Of a stretch of 64,000 nt of DNA, positions 1 to 20,004 are shown piece after piece. Positions within the stretch are counted from its first letter, which is position 1, and the number at the start of each line of letters is the position of its first letter. The notes under the pieces were generated by a model, which searched no databases, had not been told where the DNA came from, and saw only the letters and a program-made list of their open reading frames with translations. A program made the position numbers and the translations under genes. Source of the DNA: Paralichthys olivaceus (lineage: Eukaryota > Chordata > Actinopteri > Pleuronectiformes > Paralichthyidae); the NCBI RefSeq assembly GCF_024713975.1, contig NC_091100.1, positions 24,069,501 to 24,133,500 on the forward strand. The letters run 5' to 3'.

Positions 1-131
1 TGTCCTGTTTTCACAAAGCACAGCCTTAATCAGGAAATTCAGTGTTGGTCAGATAAGTTCAGGAAACAACATCAAGAAAAGAACTTTGTTGTTCTCCACA
101 CAAAAAAACATGTATCTCTGACTTTTCCCAG

Positions 132-3100
132 GCCCTTGATGTAACACCGCCTCCTCCCAGCCAAAGAGTTACTTCACCAGCCAGGGAGGAGACCTGCAAC
201 ATGGGTTTCCAGCGCTTTCTTAGTATTCTCAACAAAGGAGTGGACATCAACTTGCTCAGCAGGATTGTCAATGAAGATGGGGAGAATCTTGATTTGGGTG
301 AGGAGCTCCTCAACATTGAGCCCTCTGCTGTGGAGGACAAGTCAGAAATGGGTGAGAGCCAGGGATCACACAGCAGTGCCTCCCTGCCGAGATGCAGTGG
401 GACTGACGGTGGAGGAAGGGAGACCAGCTTGCCCAGTAGAGAGAAATCCCTCAATGACCGTCCCTCTCTGTGTGGTGATGAAGAGAAAAACATGAATGAA
501 AAAGGAGATGACTCTTTATGCTTCAGCAGAGAATCACATTCTCCCCCTGCAGTAAAAAAGAAGAAGAAGAAAGAGGAAGAACCCCCAAAGGTGGATGAGC
601 AGCATGAGCAGCTGCAGAACATTCTTAAAACTCTTGGGTTGAGCCTGGAAGTGGAGGAGATGAGCAAACTGGCAGACCGGACTCAGGAGAGACTATATGG
701 AAAGAAGCCTGAAGGCAGAGTTGATGCTGGCAGCCGAGTGGAGCAGGAGAGTCGACAGAGAGGCTCCGACAGACAGTGCAGGAGCTCATCGTCTTCATCG
801 TCATCGTCTTCAAGGTCGACCTCGAGGAACTATATCCCAAGCATCTCTCGCCAATGTCCCTCTCACACCTGGTACACGAAACAAAAGCAAGAGTCTGAAT
901 GCAGTAACTCAGGAGATGGCAACCAGGACAGCGAGGAAGCTCAGAGGGCCAGGGACATAGACGACGACAGAGGAGAAACCTCCTCTTATCTTTATCAGTA
1001 TTTACAAGAACAAGCTTATTGCAATGCCCATCCCGCTGCTCTGTCTGAATTTTCAGATTACAGTTTGTCCCAGTGCTCCGGGTACACTGACTATGACGGT
1101 GCTACCACTAATTCTTACTCCACATACACGCAGGGTGTAGCTCCTCCTCCCCTTGATGTCAGAGGGTATCCCCACCCACCGGTCACAGACCATGACTTTC
1201 CTGGCTCGGTAGTAGCACCAAACATTGTTTACCCTCGTCGTAAACGGTCAAAGAGGAAATCATCTGTTAACTTGCTTGTGAATCCGGACTTGTCTACAAG
1301 TGAAGGCCAGGCTGGATCAGCTGGCCAACGCTGCCTGCAGGTCATCAGAACCAAGTCAACCCCTCAGCACTTCATAAAGCAACTTGTGTCAGAGCGAAAG
1401 ATGAATACAGATCACAAAGGGAACCGTCAAACATGGATTCGACCAGTTCCAGAAGCACCAATTGTTAAAAAAAACCATTCAAAAGCTTATCACAAAAGAA
1501 TGGCAATTCTTTTTAATAAAAAACCAGCAATGCGCAAAAAAAAACACTTAGAAGAAGGAGATTTAAAAACCGAGCAGCCAAAGGACGACAAAAGACCTCC
1601 GCCAGAAGACAAAAGACCACCACGACAGGAGGACCAAAGACCGTCTCCAGAGGAGGAAATAAAGGTGAACCTGAGGAAGAAGGTGAGTTGAGGATCGGTC
1701 TTAAAAACTTCCTCATCCATCTCCTGTAGGAGGTGTAGTTTTGTGATTCATTAGCAGACAAATTTCATTTCAGTCTAAAGTCGTGGAAAGTTAAATCACG
1801 CAAGGAAACAATTTCTTTTTCATTTTTTTTACATTTTATGATCAAATATTGCAACTACTTGATCTGTTACATCTTTCAAATAACTAAATCAATCATACAC
1901 GAATATGTGACGGTGGGATTTGAGGTGTCCCAGATATAGAAAATAAGCAGCTATTATTCATTACTGAAACAGATCCAGAAGATGGAAGGAAATATGAAAA
2001 TGATATTTTGATGCAGTGCCATAACATAAATGAGACTAGCTAGCTGCATGGCTCTGGGTGATGATGTCAGCCTATTGGCCCACCAGCTCCAGTCTGAAAA
2101 AATCTTTTGTGCAGACATTCACGGTGCCCTGAGGATTAACCCTGTCATCAATCATGTAATATGTACAAAGTATTTGTAGAAGAATGTAGACAGTGTAAAA
2201 GTATTGCATACATGAAATTGAACTTGCATGAATAGACAATGAAACGACTCTCTTCAGGTTTTTCTTTTCCTGTTTTTGTAGCTTGAAGCATTTAACCAGA
2301 AGGTGAAGCGACAAGTCCCACAGCCAGCCAACTCCCGAACCACTCACAATGAGTAAGTACATGTCAATGTTAAATGTGTGTCTGGAATCGGTGTGGTGAA
2401 TAAAATAATTCACTTGATGAGCCTTAGTTGGCCTTATTTGAATATTTTTGTTTATTACAGCATGCATCTGTATACAGAGAAGATTCCTGGTCCATCATGC
2501 ATGCAAACAGGTTAACCAATCAAGTGCAATGGAAATGCCTAAGCATTAAACCAAATGGCAGGGAACAGATATAAATCAAGGTCACTAGAAGTCATGTCAG
2601 GATTGCAGAATTGAGACTGTCTCAAGGTTCATCTTATCACAACACCAGCGATGGTAACTCCCGAAACAAAACACAAAACCTCCTGATCTAGTATTGCTGG
2701 GAGGCCTTCACTCACCTCTGTGAGACGTGGTCAGGTATAATATTCATCAAGCACAATATTAAAGGTCGCAAAACAGTGTTTTTGTATTTAAGTGTGTGAT
2801 GACTTTTAAAGGTTCAGTGTGTAGGATTTAGGTGAAAGGATTTTTTGCCAGAAATTGAATAAAAAATAATTCTAGTGATGTTTTCACTGGTGAGTTTCAT
2901 CTAAACTGTATGAGTAGTTGTTTTCTTAACCATAGAATGAGCTCTTTATATTTACATGGAGGGGGGTCCTCTCTGTGGAGGCCGCCATGTTTTTTGCTGT
3001 TACTACTGTATTAAGCTGCAACATGAAGCTTCACCTCTAGATGTCACTAAATTCTACACACTGAACCTTTAATGGAAACCTTTGCAAACTACTAACTGTC

Positions 3101-3186
3101 ATCTGGCCTCATGTTACTTATGAAATTGTTTCTTCTTTTTTTCTGTAGATCTCTGGATTATCAAGACCTTATATGAATGTGCCTAG
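132..3186 (+). CDS. ZNF318-like protein, 3' portion (5' exons outside window)
   Basis: Probable exons 132-1682, 2282-2352, 2461-2510 and 3149-3186, all phase-consistent, giving 569 visible residues and a TAG stop. The frame is open upstream of the ATG at 201 and a good acceptor (cttttcccag) precedes base 132, so this is probably an internal exon. ZNF318 family signs are a short helix near the start (MGFQRFLSILNKGVD) and, about 165 residues in, the segment ILKTLGLSLEVEEMSKLADR followed by TQERLYGKKPEGR, which resembles the ZNF318 segment before its zinc fingers. A poly-Ser run, basic patches (KRSKRK) and a Pro/Glu/Lys-rich tail follow. ZNF318 is a nuclear zinc-finger regulator; here no C2H2 finger appears before the stop, so the gene looks shortened or has a different 3' end. 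The last two exons are the weakest: skipping the final junction gives a stop at 2513. Confidence 0.62.
2806..3072. repeat. MITE-like inverted-repeat element, copy 1
   Basis: A 267-base element opens with TTAAAGGTTCAGTGTGTAGG and closes with the inverted form (TCTACACACTGAACCTTTAA). It lies in the last intron of the ZNF318-like gene. Related copies lie at 6371, 22617, 39004 and 57117, with a fragment near 60805. No coding capacity is visible, as expected of a non-autonomous DNA transposon. Confidence 0.8.
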
Positions 3187-6112
3187 GTTGGACCTCATGT
3201 TGAACACTCATTTACACATACTTTTTGTGTCATGGGACTTTTATGGATTTGTCATATTTCCACATTTCTGCTGAATCCTTCTCAAACAAGTGAATGACTT
3301 CTTCAAAGGAAGGTTTTTATGAAATATATGGTGGATTTTCTCATTTCAGCCCTGCATTTCTATATATATATTATGAATTTGTTATTCTGTTTCATTCTGC
3401 ATTTTCTTCTCTTGATACTGTATAAAATGTATAAAGAAAAATCTATTCTTCTCATATTTCTCTGCCTTAAAGGAATAGTTCTCCCAAAAATGAAAATGCA
3501 CTCATCATCTACTCACTATTTCGATTGAGGGGGGGGTGGTGAAGTGTTTGAGACCACAAAACAGTATTTTCAGTTTTAGGGGTAAACACTGTTGCAATCG
3601 AATCTAATACAGTCAAAGTAACTGGGGACCGATTCTTCAAACGTAAAGAAACTATCCTCCACTGGAGCTGTGTTCACGTGTGAATCACAGCGGACATTTA
3701 GATGAAAACATTGTATGAATGAAGCCGTTTCGAGTCGAAGATGAATGTTGGCTTACGGACACTTAGATGACATCATAGGAGCAGTATGGAGGCATGCTAT
3801 GTTCTTTTTTCTGTTGTTTTTTTACGTTTGAAGAATCACATTCACTTCAGTTGTTTTCGATTTGGCTGCAACATGTTTTGTGGACTTCACCCACCCCTTC
3901 ATCGACATAGTGGTGAGTAGATAATGACTGAATGTTCATTTTTGTATTAACTATCCCTTTAACTCCATGTTTTTTGTAATCATGCATTCACTCACTAATG
4001 GCGGTTCACACACACAGTGTCTAATCATGACAATGTGAAAGCTGCTGAAAGCACAAATGATTTTTTTTTACAATAGACATGATTTTTTTGTGTGGACAAA
4101 AGAATCATTTTTTACTGTACATGTTTTATTAGAGGATCCTGGTGATTTTGTGACTCTACTTTTGATCCAGCGCCACCAACAGGTCTGAATTCATACGTCT
4201 TTGAGACTTAATTTCTAAAGAGAAATTAAAATGCTATAAATACTGAGATGCTAAACATTAAACCTGGTCCCAACTATTTGGACGGTCTGGCTCCAAAGCT
4301 GTTGAATACACTCTCGGCCTGTGGGGAGATGTGTTTGTACAGCCTGGCAGAAGATGTCTGATACTGTGGTATGGATGGTTAAGAGGTTTTGGCTTCGGTG
4401 GCTAAGGCAGTTCACACAGTTTGCACATTTTCACATATACAGTATCATACAGAGCAATATTTGTGTTCATTCAGAATTGTGTTTTGAAACAGCTGGTGAT
4501 TTTATGTCCAATATTCCCCCTCCTTTAGCTCTGTGTTTTGTCTACCTACTCAGTGCTAATTTAGCATTGAGCTTCAATAGAGTTTGGCAGACAAAAGACA
4601 GGTGAGCCTGACAAAATAAAGCTCACTGGTGCTTGGTGAGGTGTTTTACAATAAAGAGCTAAAACTGAAAAAGCTTAATTGTTGTTGAATGATCAGTGCA
4701 CAGTATTTAAATCACCATTAATAAAACCTTTGAAGACACAAAATCATTAATACATAATTTATGTAATGCTTCGTAGTTCTAAATATTAAATTATATTTTG
4801 AGTCTCAGTCAAATTATGGATTTGAAACACAGTGTTACTTTCTAACATGAAGGTCTAAATGCTGTTGCTGTGTCTGCAGGAGTACGTGTTTCATCCTCAG
4901 TGGTAATTGTTTTCTGAAGTTTTCTGGAAGCTGGTGAAAGAAGAACTCAGACAGCAGCTGATGTCTTATGCAGAATAATTTAATGTAGAATTGAAGCATC
5001 AAGGAGACCAGAAGGTGAAACAATATACAAATGCTAACAGAGTAACATGAGACATCGTCCCCCTCAAGTCTGAAGATGTCTCCTACAGCATCCCAGTATA
5101 TCTCTCTCTACTTACATCACCCATTCTAACAGCACATTAATGAAAGGCTAGAATTGCTGTCACTCTCTATGTTACGTGTTGGTGTTCACATCCTATTGGA
5201 TAGTTAAATCTAAATATTCATAACTAAACCACACTGTGTTCTTATTTCTTATCACTGGTGTTATTTAGAAGAGTTGAAGTTGGTGCCTCTCTGTCTGGCT
5301 CATCTGAGTTAGATATGAAAGTCCCTGAGTGTAGACACTACAATGTACTGTTGGTTGGTCCTTAATCTATAAGCTGACCTTGGTACTGCTCAGAGAGAGA
5401 AGGGAGTATCTGTGGAACTAGCCAGGCACTCTTCTCTTAATGGTGTACAGATATGATGTAATATACACTATATATACATAATATATAGTGGCATATACAG
5501 TAATGTGTGAGGATATTCAAAAGTGAATCAACAGTTACTATGTCCCCATCTACAATAGTGTTTCATACAATGACTGATCATAATAGTTTTATATAATAGT
5601 TTTTAAGTTCACTGGTTAATGCAGAATACTGATCTCAGAACTGTTGCACAGTGTTGTATTATAATAAACCAGGAAATGAAAGGATAACTTTCACAAGTGT
5701 GTTAATAACATTTATTCATACAGTGGATTATCCTCAGTGTGACATGGTAACACTGAAAACGTTGCACAGTAGTTTAACATTAAATGAAGTTCACACCTCA
5801 GGCCTTTCTCCCTGTGGAAAAAGCTCAAGCTGTATAGATGCTAATACCAGTCTGCATACATGCAAAAACAAATACATCCAGATTTGTCTCGCACCTTGTG
5901 AGCTTTGTGAACATTTGAGCTTTCAAACAATAATACCCAAAAAACAACAGCCTTGAACAAAACCAGAACCAAGACCTTCTGAATAAATTACTCAAGCAGT
6001 CACACAGCAGTCTTTGCACAGCTATAACTCAGAGTACCATCATCAGACATCATCGAGGAGTTGCTGCTGTTTTTCTATAAACAGGAGAGTGGGTATGATG
6101 TGTTAATCTCAT
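3187..6112. other. Intergenic stretch between the ZNF318-like gene and pla2g12b
   Basis: No convincing coding exon. The left part may be 3' UTR of the ZNF318-like gene; AATAAA signals occur at 4615-4620 and 4650-4655. A second inverted-repeat element fills 3471-3961. The right part below 6113 is probably 3' UTR of pla2g12b on the minus strand, with a minus-strand AATAAA at 5711-5716. The short ORFs here show no recognisable protein. Confidence 0.5.
3471..3961. repeat. Second MITE-like family (TTAAAGGAATAGTT ends), about 490 bases
   Basis: Begins with TTAAAGGAATAGTTCTCCCA and ends with the inverted form AACTATCCCTTTAA. Internal segments (gtttcgagtcgaa, then gagcagtatggaggca) recur at 59431-59660, showing dispersal. 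No ORF. Non-autonomous DNA transposon is the likely class. Confidence 0.65.
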
Positions 6113-8358
6113 TTAAAGTTCATCTTTATCCTCTCCTTGACAGTAGCACGCTGCTCGCTGGCTGTTCATGTAGGGTCTGCAGCCCAGAGTCCACACTGTG
6201 TTGAAGAAGGAGTCTGCCACCGTCTCACATGCTGAGGACAAGAAGGGACAGAGAGACACAGACATGTCAGTCAGAACATGGAGCATTGTTATGTCAGATT
6301 TACTCTGCTTGCAGTTGAGTTCGTACACCACAGGATTTAAGCACTTGAGTAGATGAATTAGTTTGAAATCAAAGGTCCAGTGTGTAGGAATTAGGGGAAC
6401 ACAAAGAATTAAAGTATATTCTTTTTGTAGGTGTTCAATCACCTGAAAAAAATGATTGGGTTTCATTTATTAGCTGGTCCTCTTCCATGGAGTCTGCCAT
6501 GTTTCTAAAATAGCCCAGAATGGACAAACCAAGCATTGATTTACGAGAAGAACTTTCATGTTAAACAATCTGCAACTTCACCACTAGAAGGCACTAAATC
6601 CTACACACGGAACCTTTAATACTTTTTAATTTTAATTTCATTAAATTTGAATATCTGGAGATGCTGATGAACTGGAGAGGCTCTGTAAACTTGCACTCAT
6701 CAACGAAAGTTTGAAATGTTACTGACCTTCAACCTTTGAAACAAAGCCGAGGCTCTTCTTGAGGTCGGAGCAGATGCTGTGGAGGCACCAGCGGAACTTG
6801 GAGTCACAGCGGTACTTGTTGGAGCCGCAGGTGTCGTAGCACATATCCAGCTGGTTGCAACACTTGGTCATGGCAGGGATGCCCATATCCATCTGGCACG
6901 CAACAGAGGTGATTCAGTGTGTGTGTGTGGGTTTTAGTTTTTAGAGACTGTAGACATTGATCATAATAGTTAGTCAGGAACATAAACTCTCTCAGGATCC
7001 ATTATTTCACCAGCAAACAGTTGCCTTCACAGTACACTTATTCACAACAGACCTAGTTTCCATAATTCCATCATTCCTCCTCAACTTTGGTAAAGATGCA
7101 GTTTGGCTGATAAAAATCTTGTTCCATTAGCTCAGAGATGTTACTATGGAAGTAATTTCACCTTGTTTTTTAAAAAGTCCAAAATACATTTCAGCCACCT
7201 TCCCTACTCCACTCCAGTCGTTTTTCTTTTTCTTTGGAAGACAGATTCACATAAACACTTTATGTAGTTCCTATAAGAATTTGATGCAGTCAGAGGAAAC
7301 ATACCCCTTCTGGAACAGGAAGTCCAAAGAAGTAGGAGCTGCATCCATCAGGCTCTGGCATCTGGTATCCAGGACGAGGAACGGGAGGTTTACCTGAGAG
7401 CAGATCAGATGTAAGTCGTGTTTCACAACACGCACAGTGCACATGGGCTGGATTCTGTTTGACAACCAAAGAAATATCTGACACATTCCACATGAAACCT
7501 CTCCTATCACGCTGGGGTCACAGTCCATTTCGAGGCCCAATCCCAGTTGATAACAAAGATGATAAGTGGATGAATTTACAATATCAGCCTATAAATCCTA
7601 TTCATCTTTAAGTGTTTGAGTTCGGTGTAATATGTTGCACCATCCATTAAATCCTATATACTCTTATTGATCATATTAGATAATCCAATGAACAGCAAGA
7701 GAGGTGCATTTACACTCGTTGAAGTAATTCATATTTTTTTCATTGTAATAACGTGGCTAATAGAAACATTATTTTCTGGTCAAAAATGTTTGGTTTAAAG
7801 TGTCTTTAATTTAAAACCACTTTAAAAAATCGAATTTAAATGAGAACTTGCTTTCATTTTACATTTGAATCTCCTTACATTTATAAAACCCTTATGTTGA
7901 CAGATGAAGGTCACTGTCTAACGTGTGGTCAGATGAAGATCGTCACACGTCAGTTAAAAGATTGAAATAAGCTGATTTTCTTTTTTTGCCAATGTCAATT
8001 TAAACCAAAAAGAGAAAACATATGTTGTGTTGGGTTGGTGTATCTCATTCTGCACCATGCCACTTATTTGTTGAACAGACTTACCATATCTACAGTTGTA
8101 TTGGCACACTCCGTCACGTCCGCCCATGAACTCCAGCATAGAGTCAAAGTAGCCGCCGACGGCCTCAAAGCCTCCTCTGACCGTGTTCATTGCCCACTCA
8201 TCGCTCTCGTCCTCTGCCTGCTTGCCATCGGAGGCCTGGTCTGATGGTGGCGGTGGAGGCGGTGCTGCTGCAGAGTCGTCAGCCTCCTGACTGACAGCAC
8301 TGTGGAGGAAGAGGCCCAACAGGAGCAGCAGGGGAGTGAGAAGGGCCCAGCGGGTCAT
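6113..8358 (-). CDS. pla2g12b: Group XIIB secretory phospholipase A2-like protein (catalytically inactive)
   Basis: Exons in coding order: 8085-8358, 7305-7393, 6727-6892, 6113-6231; junction phases agree and total 648 nt, 215 residues. The first ~23 residues are a hydrophobic signal peptide ([20 protein letters not shown]), followed by a Pro/acidic linker, then the Cys-rich group XII core ([62 protein letters not shown]). Leu136 sits where active PLA2s carry the catalytic His (CCNQHD), the hallmark of PLA2G12B as against PLA2G12A. In vertebrates the protein acts in the secretory pathway of liver and gut in loading triglyceride-rich lipoproteins. The C-terminus is GEDKDEL, a literal ER-retrieval signal. 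The family is usually ~195 residues; the extra length is the N-terminal linker. Divergent neighbour: the zc3h8-like gene. Confidence 0.95.
6371..6619. repeat. MITE-like inverted-repeat element, copy 2
   Basis: Same family as 2806-3072: opens aaaggtccagtgtgtagg and closes cctacacacggaacctttaa. It lies in the last intron of pla2g12b. It is shorter internally than copy 5. Confidence 0.7.
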
Positions 8359-8506
8359 TCTGAAGTTCAGACAGCTCAGTGTGAACACAGTGAAACTTCG
8401 GATACTGAGTGGGAAAACAGAAATACCCTCGCAGAGGCAACGCTGCAACTGTCTGTGAGGACTGAACTTTGAGCCACACACAGGGACAGCCTCATATGTG
8501 GAGGAA

Positions 8507-8515
8507 CAAAGTCCA
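8507..8515 (+). promoter_or_regulatory. HNF4-type site upstream of pla2g12b
   Basis: CAAAGTCCA, the motif regarded as HNF4-specific, lies 149 bases upstream of the pla2g12b start codon. A weaker half (gaactttga) lies at 8463-8471. Mammalian PLA2G12B is reported as an HNF4-alpha target in liver, so the placement is functionally plausible; binding is inferred. Confidence 0.5.
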
Positions 8516-9479
8516 GCTTCTATCTCATCTTTTTCAACATGTCTTTTTATCAACTCGCTGATTGACAAAGAGTGTGCTTACTCATCATTCGGCCAAATAG
8601 ATTAAATTACACTTTAATCCCATTAATATGAAACCCTCTCACTTTAGCATCAAGTGAAAATGTGAGAGCATCCTCCCTGTGTCCTGTGAAGCTGCTCATT
8701 GATCATCTCTCTGTGGGATGAGACATTTACTGTGTGGACAGGAAGCTGGTTGCCATTTAAAGAAAACATTTTAAAGAACAGAGCAGAACTGTATGTTATT
8801 TCACTCAGCAAGTGTCTGTCAATAATAATTAAACACAAGAATAAGAAATAATACCTCTACCTCATGTTTTGGATTAATGCAGTAAATGTTCTGTATAAAT
8901 AAACCAGGTTTTTGAAGGAGATTTGATACTGAATACTTGTGTGTTGTGTATCTAAGCATTAAAAACAAGAAAGCAAACCAAAAAAATCGATTCTCAGAGA
9001 CCAGGTTGTGTGTACTGTGATTTTCCATTGATCAATTGGTTCGTTTGAGTCATTTTCATCTTCACCGCAGAACTATTTTGTAAATTTCAAATGTTTAAAA
9101 CTTGAGAAATAATTATAACCACACACACAGGCACAACCAAGCAGACAGGTTTCCTATTTAGATTTTATTTTATTTTTTCAGGAAAAAAAACACATTTTCC
9201 TAAGAATGCTTAATTCAAGAACATGCAAGGTTGAAATTGGGGAATCAAAGAATAATACAAAGAAAATAACGACTTCACACAAAGGCTTGGCTGTATGGGA
9301 CTGGTTTATATATTTGGTTTATCTCAGGGAGGAGACAAACAGAAACACTCGTCCTTTTGTGAAGAGCACAACACACAACCACTGAACTGTAAGTGACAAC
9401 TACAGCCACAGGGGGGCAGTCATGCAACACGATGGAGGCTGACTGCTTTAAATGCTCGAAGAAGAAGAAGACCGAGCTG

Positions 9480-9487
9480 TGACGTCA
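9480..9487. promoter_or_regulatory. Full palindromic CRE in the zc3h8-like promoter
   Basis: TGACGTCA, 160 bases upstream of the start codon at 9647. This is the consensus site for CREB/ATF bZIP dimers. An identical site sits in the ppp1r12c promoter (41443-41450). Confidence 0.5.
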
Positions 9488-9646
9488 GTCCAAAACACGG
9501 AAAAAGAAGGAGGCGATGCGGTGATGTACGAAGCCATGTGAGAAACCACTGACTGCAGCTTTAGCTAAACTGTTGCGGCCAAGACAGAAGAGCTGAAGGA
9601 TTTCCCCCACCGAGCAACACATACATCACGAAGAGGACAAACAAAC

Positions 9647-17200
<7,554 letters not shown>

Positions 17201-20004
17201 CATTGGAGTTACTTTTGTTTTATCTCTCTAACAATCTTGAAAATCTCAATCTTTTATTCTTTTGGCACCAATGTTGAAACAGTGACAATGAATGTGGTTA
17301 TTCTCTGAATCAAAGTCCAAGATTGTGATCTCTATAACCATGTGTTTGAATTTTATTTGGTTGTTTTAGTGTGAAAATCAAACTTGTTCACTCGGTCAGA
17401 CATATGTTTGCCAAAAGTTTTGATTGAATCATATCAGTGTATCCAAACAATATTGCTGCTACGTTCGTATGTATTGCCAGTTTATTAGGTACATTTAGTT
17501 TTTGAAATACAAACGCCCTAATAATCTGGTAAGTGAGTATGTAATGCATTTGTTTACATTTTCTCTTTCTCTATGGTCAATCATGGAAACTCTGTTTATA
17601 AGGGGTGCACATATTTAAATGTGTGTATCCCTTATGTGCTAAATTTCAAACTCACAAGCTTGTATTGCATAATTTCTTCGAAACTATACGACTGAATTTT
17701 TTTATTCTACACTGGTATGCCATTTAAAAACTTTGTGAAAAATCTTATTTTTGTTCAGTGTAGATAAAATATTTGAATATAAGATACTAAAGACTTTATT
17801 AGTTCAATTATAGTTGAATAATCTGAGGTTAAAAAGTTACAGAAATATATCAGACAGGATACATGCATAAAATGAAAGTTTTATTTTTCTTGTTGGGTAT
17901 GTAAATTACATCTTGAACAATGATTATCATTCATCATTACACCACAAACTTTGTATGCTGTGCATATATGTAAGATATGTGTATGAAACATGCTTATTAA
18001 AATGATTTCTTAACAGGAATATGATGTCATAAGTCAATTTGTGAGATTGTGGAGAGAAAGGATGGGTTAATGAGGTCATGAGGTCAGCGTTCATGTAATG
18101 TATAGTTTTAAAGATTGTTTGTGCGCCTCCTGCAGGAGATAGGCTGCACTTACTGCATTATATATTTCCACAAGTATTTAGGTGTCATTTTTATGAGAGG
18201 TGGTTTCCGTTAAATTTCAAATTCAAATTGTGAGGTGAATAATTTTGTTTTTCCTTTCTTGAGCTACTGGAAAGTTGTCAGCTTAGATGTTGCTGCGATA
18301 CTCAATAATGCTGGTGTGCAATTATCTTATGCCTCCAAGACATAGTGTTGAACCACACTCGATTAAGTGTCAAGCAGTTTTAACTCCATTATGTTTACAC
18401 AGTGAAGTTATGTAATCAAAGGAGAAATAAGATAAATATTACATTGTTGGTGAAAACTGAAGGGTTTTCGCTTGTGAACCTTTTAGCCCAGGATTCAAAC
18501 TGGTTATACCTGAAATAAATTCTCCTCACAAAGATTTCTCAGCATGGAAAGTACAAACTTAGTATTACATTATATGATTTCATGCTTTTAAAGAATAGTA
18601 AGTGTTGCAGTGTGCGCACACTTGTTGGGAAAAGCTATTTCTGGACAGATCAATCTTATTTAAATTGTTGCTTGCTAGTCGGCAGTAGTTTGGTGTCTTT
18701 AAAAAAAATTGTACAACTCAACACAACATACAGTGACACATGTTAAACATCTGGTCTCACTTTTTATTTTTACTTTAATAGCATAACAATTTAACAATAT
18801 TAAGGCACGACACTGCACAAAGAATGATATAGAACCTGTGCTGAAGATCACAGACAGTTAAGGCTGTCTGATGGTAATGTTACAGTATTTTACAGTGTAA
18901 ATAAACATGAGTAGAGACCGCACCTCGGCCAGGCTGCTCACCCTCATCACCCTCATCAAATCTACAAACAGGGAGCATGTGACCAGGCCTCGTGTGGCTC
19001 TACCGGGAATTCAAACTTGCACATGGTATTACATGTAATAACGACGCTGTAAAAACTTTGAATAATTTGACAAAAAAATCTGTAAAAAAATGATTTCGGT
19101 TTCTTTTGCACAATTGTCATCATGCGACCTACTGCAGGTATGGGACATCAGTAATATGATAACAGGGCTGTCATATATGGAGGGGTGTCTGTCAGCAGTC
19201 TCATATCTGATGCTTCTGGTGTTCGATCAGTTTCCTGTCCAGCGTCACAGAGTTCCTCACGGTTGCTGCGAAGTTGGTTAACTTCTCTGTGGGGGATCTT
19301 GTCTGTAGGATGTTACTAAAGTCCCATATGTAGATGTCTCAGTGATGACTGAGCAAAGGTTTTTGTATAAAAAGATATAAGATAAGTTAATCAGTGAGCG
19401 AGAGTCGAAGCTGATGGTTATGTGTTGAGGATGTGCTTGGCCTGTCTGTGCCCTCTCCAGGTCATAGTGGCGAGGAGGTCGTGTGGCATGGACATGTCAA
19501 CATCCTCTTGCATCATATTCTCCATTTGTATTTACAAAATGTATTCTGTACACAGGACATCTACTGCATGTCAGTCTGTCCTGGAGGAGGGGTCCCTCCC
19601 CAGTTCCACTTCTTCAGGTTTCCTTCATTTGTTCTTTTTTTATTTATCAGGTTTGAGTCTCTAAGGACAGAAGGTGGGATTTGTTGCACATCTCTAAATA
19701 ACTTTTAGGCAAATTCGTGATATATGGACTGTATGGATAAATATTTGACTTTACTTGGATCATTTGATTTTGCCACATTCAGCAGAGCCAGGTGACCACC
19801 TCCCTTTGTGTCTAATCTATATGCAAAGCCAATCTCACCATCTTGTGACTCCAGCTTCATATTTGGAGTGGTATCTTCTTATCCTACTCTCAGCAAGGAA
19901 GCAAATAAGCCTATTTCCAAAAATGAAAAGCTGGATGTTGAGTGATTTTGTTACGTAATTATGATGCACATGCTGCATCCTTTTAGAATGTAAATGTGAT
20001 TTGT
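17201..20004. other. Convergent 3' ends: zc3h8-like and integrin UTRs
   Basis: No coding exon seen. The left part is AT-rich and probably 3' UTR of the zc3h8-like gene; an ATTAAA lies at 17996-18001 and an AATAAA at 18514-18519. The right part probably holds the integrin 3' UTR on the minus strand, with minus-strand AATAAA at 19639-19644 and 18763-18768. Confidence 0.5.

Larger units (their letters stand above)
8359..9646. other. Divergent promoter interval, pla2g12b / zc3h8-like
   Basis: About 1.29 kb separate the two start codons, which point away from each other. The left side holds an HNF4-type motif and the pla2g12b leader; the right side is the zc3h8-like promoter, with a palindromic CRE at 9480-9487 and purine-rich sequence near 9461-9472. 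No coding sequence is supported between 8568 and 9646. Confidence 0.6.

Noticed and set aside
17201-19740. Small ORFs on both strands between the zc3h8-like gene and the integrin
   Set aside because: All under 100 codons, no family resemblance, AT-rich UTR-like sequence with poly(A) signals.
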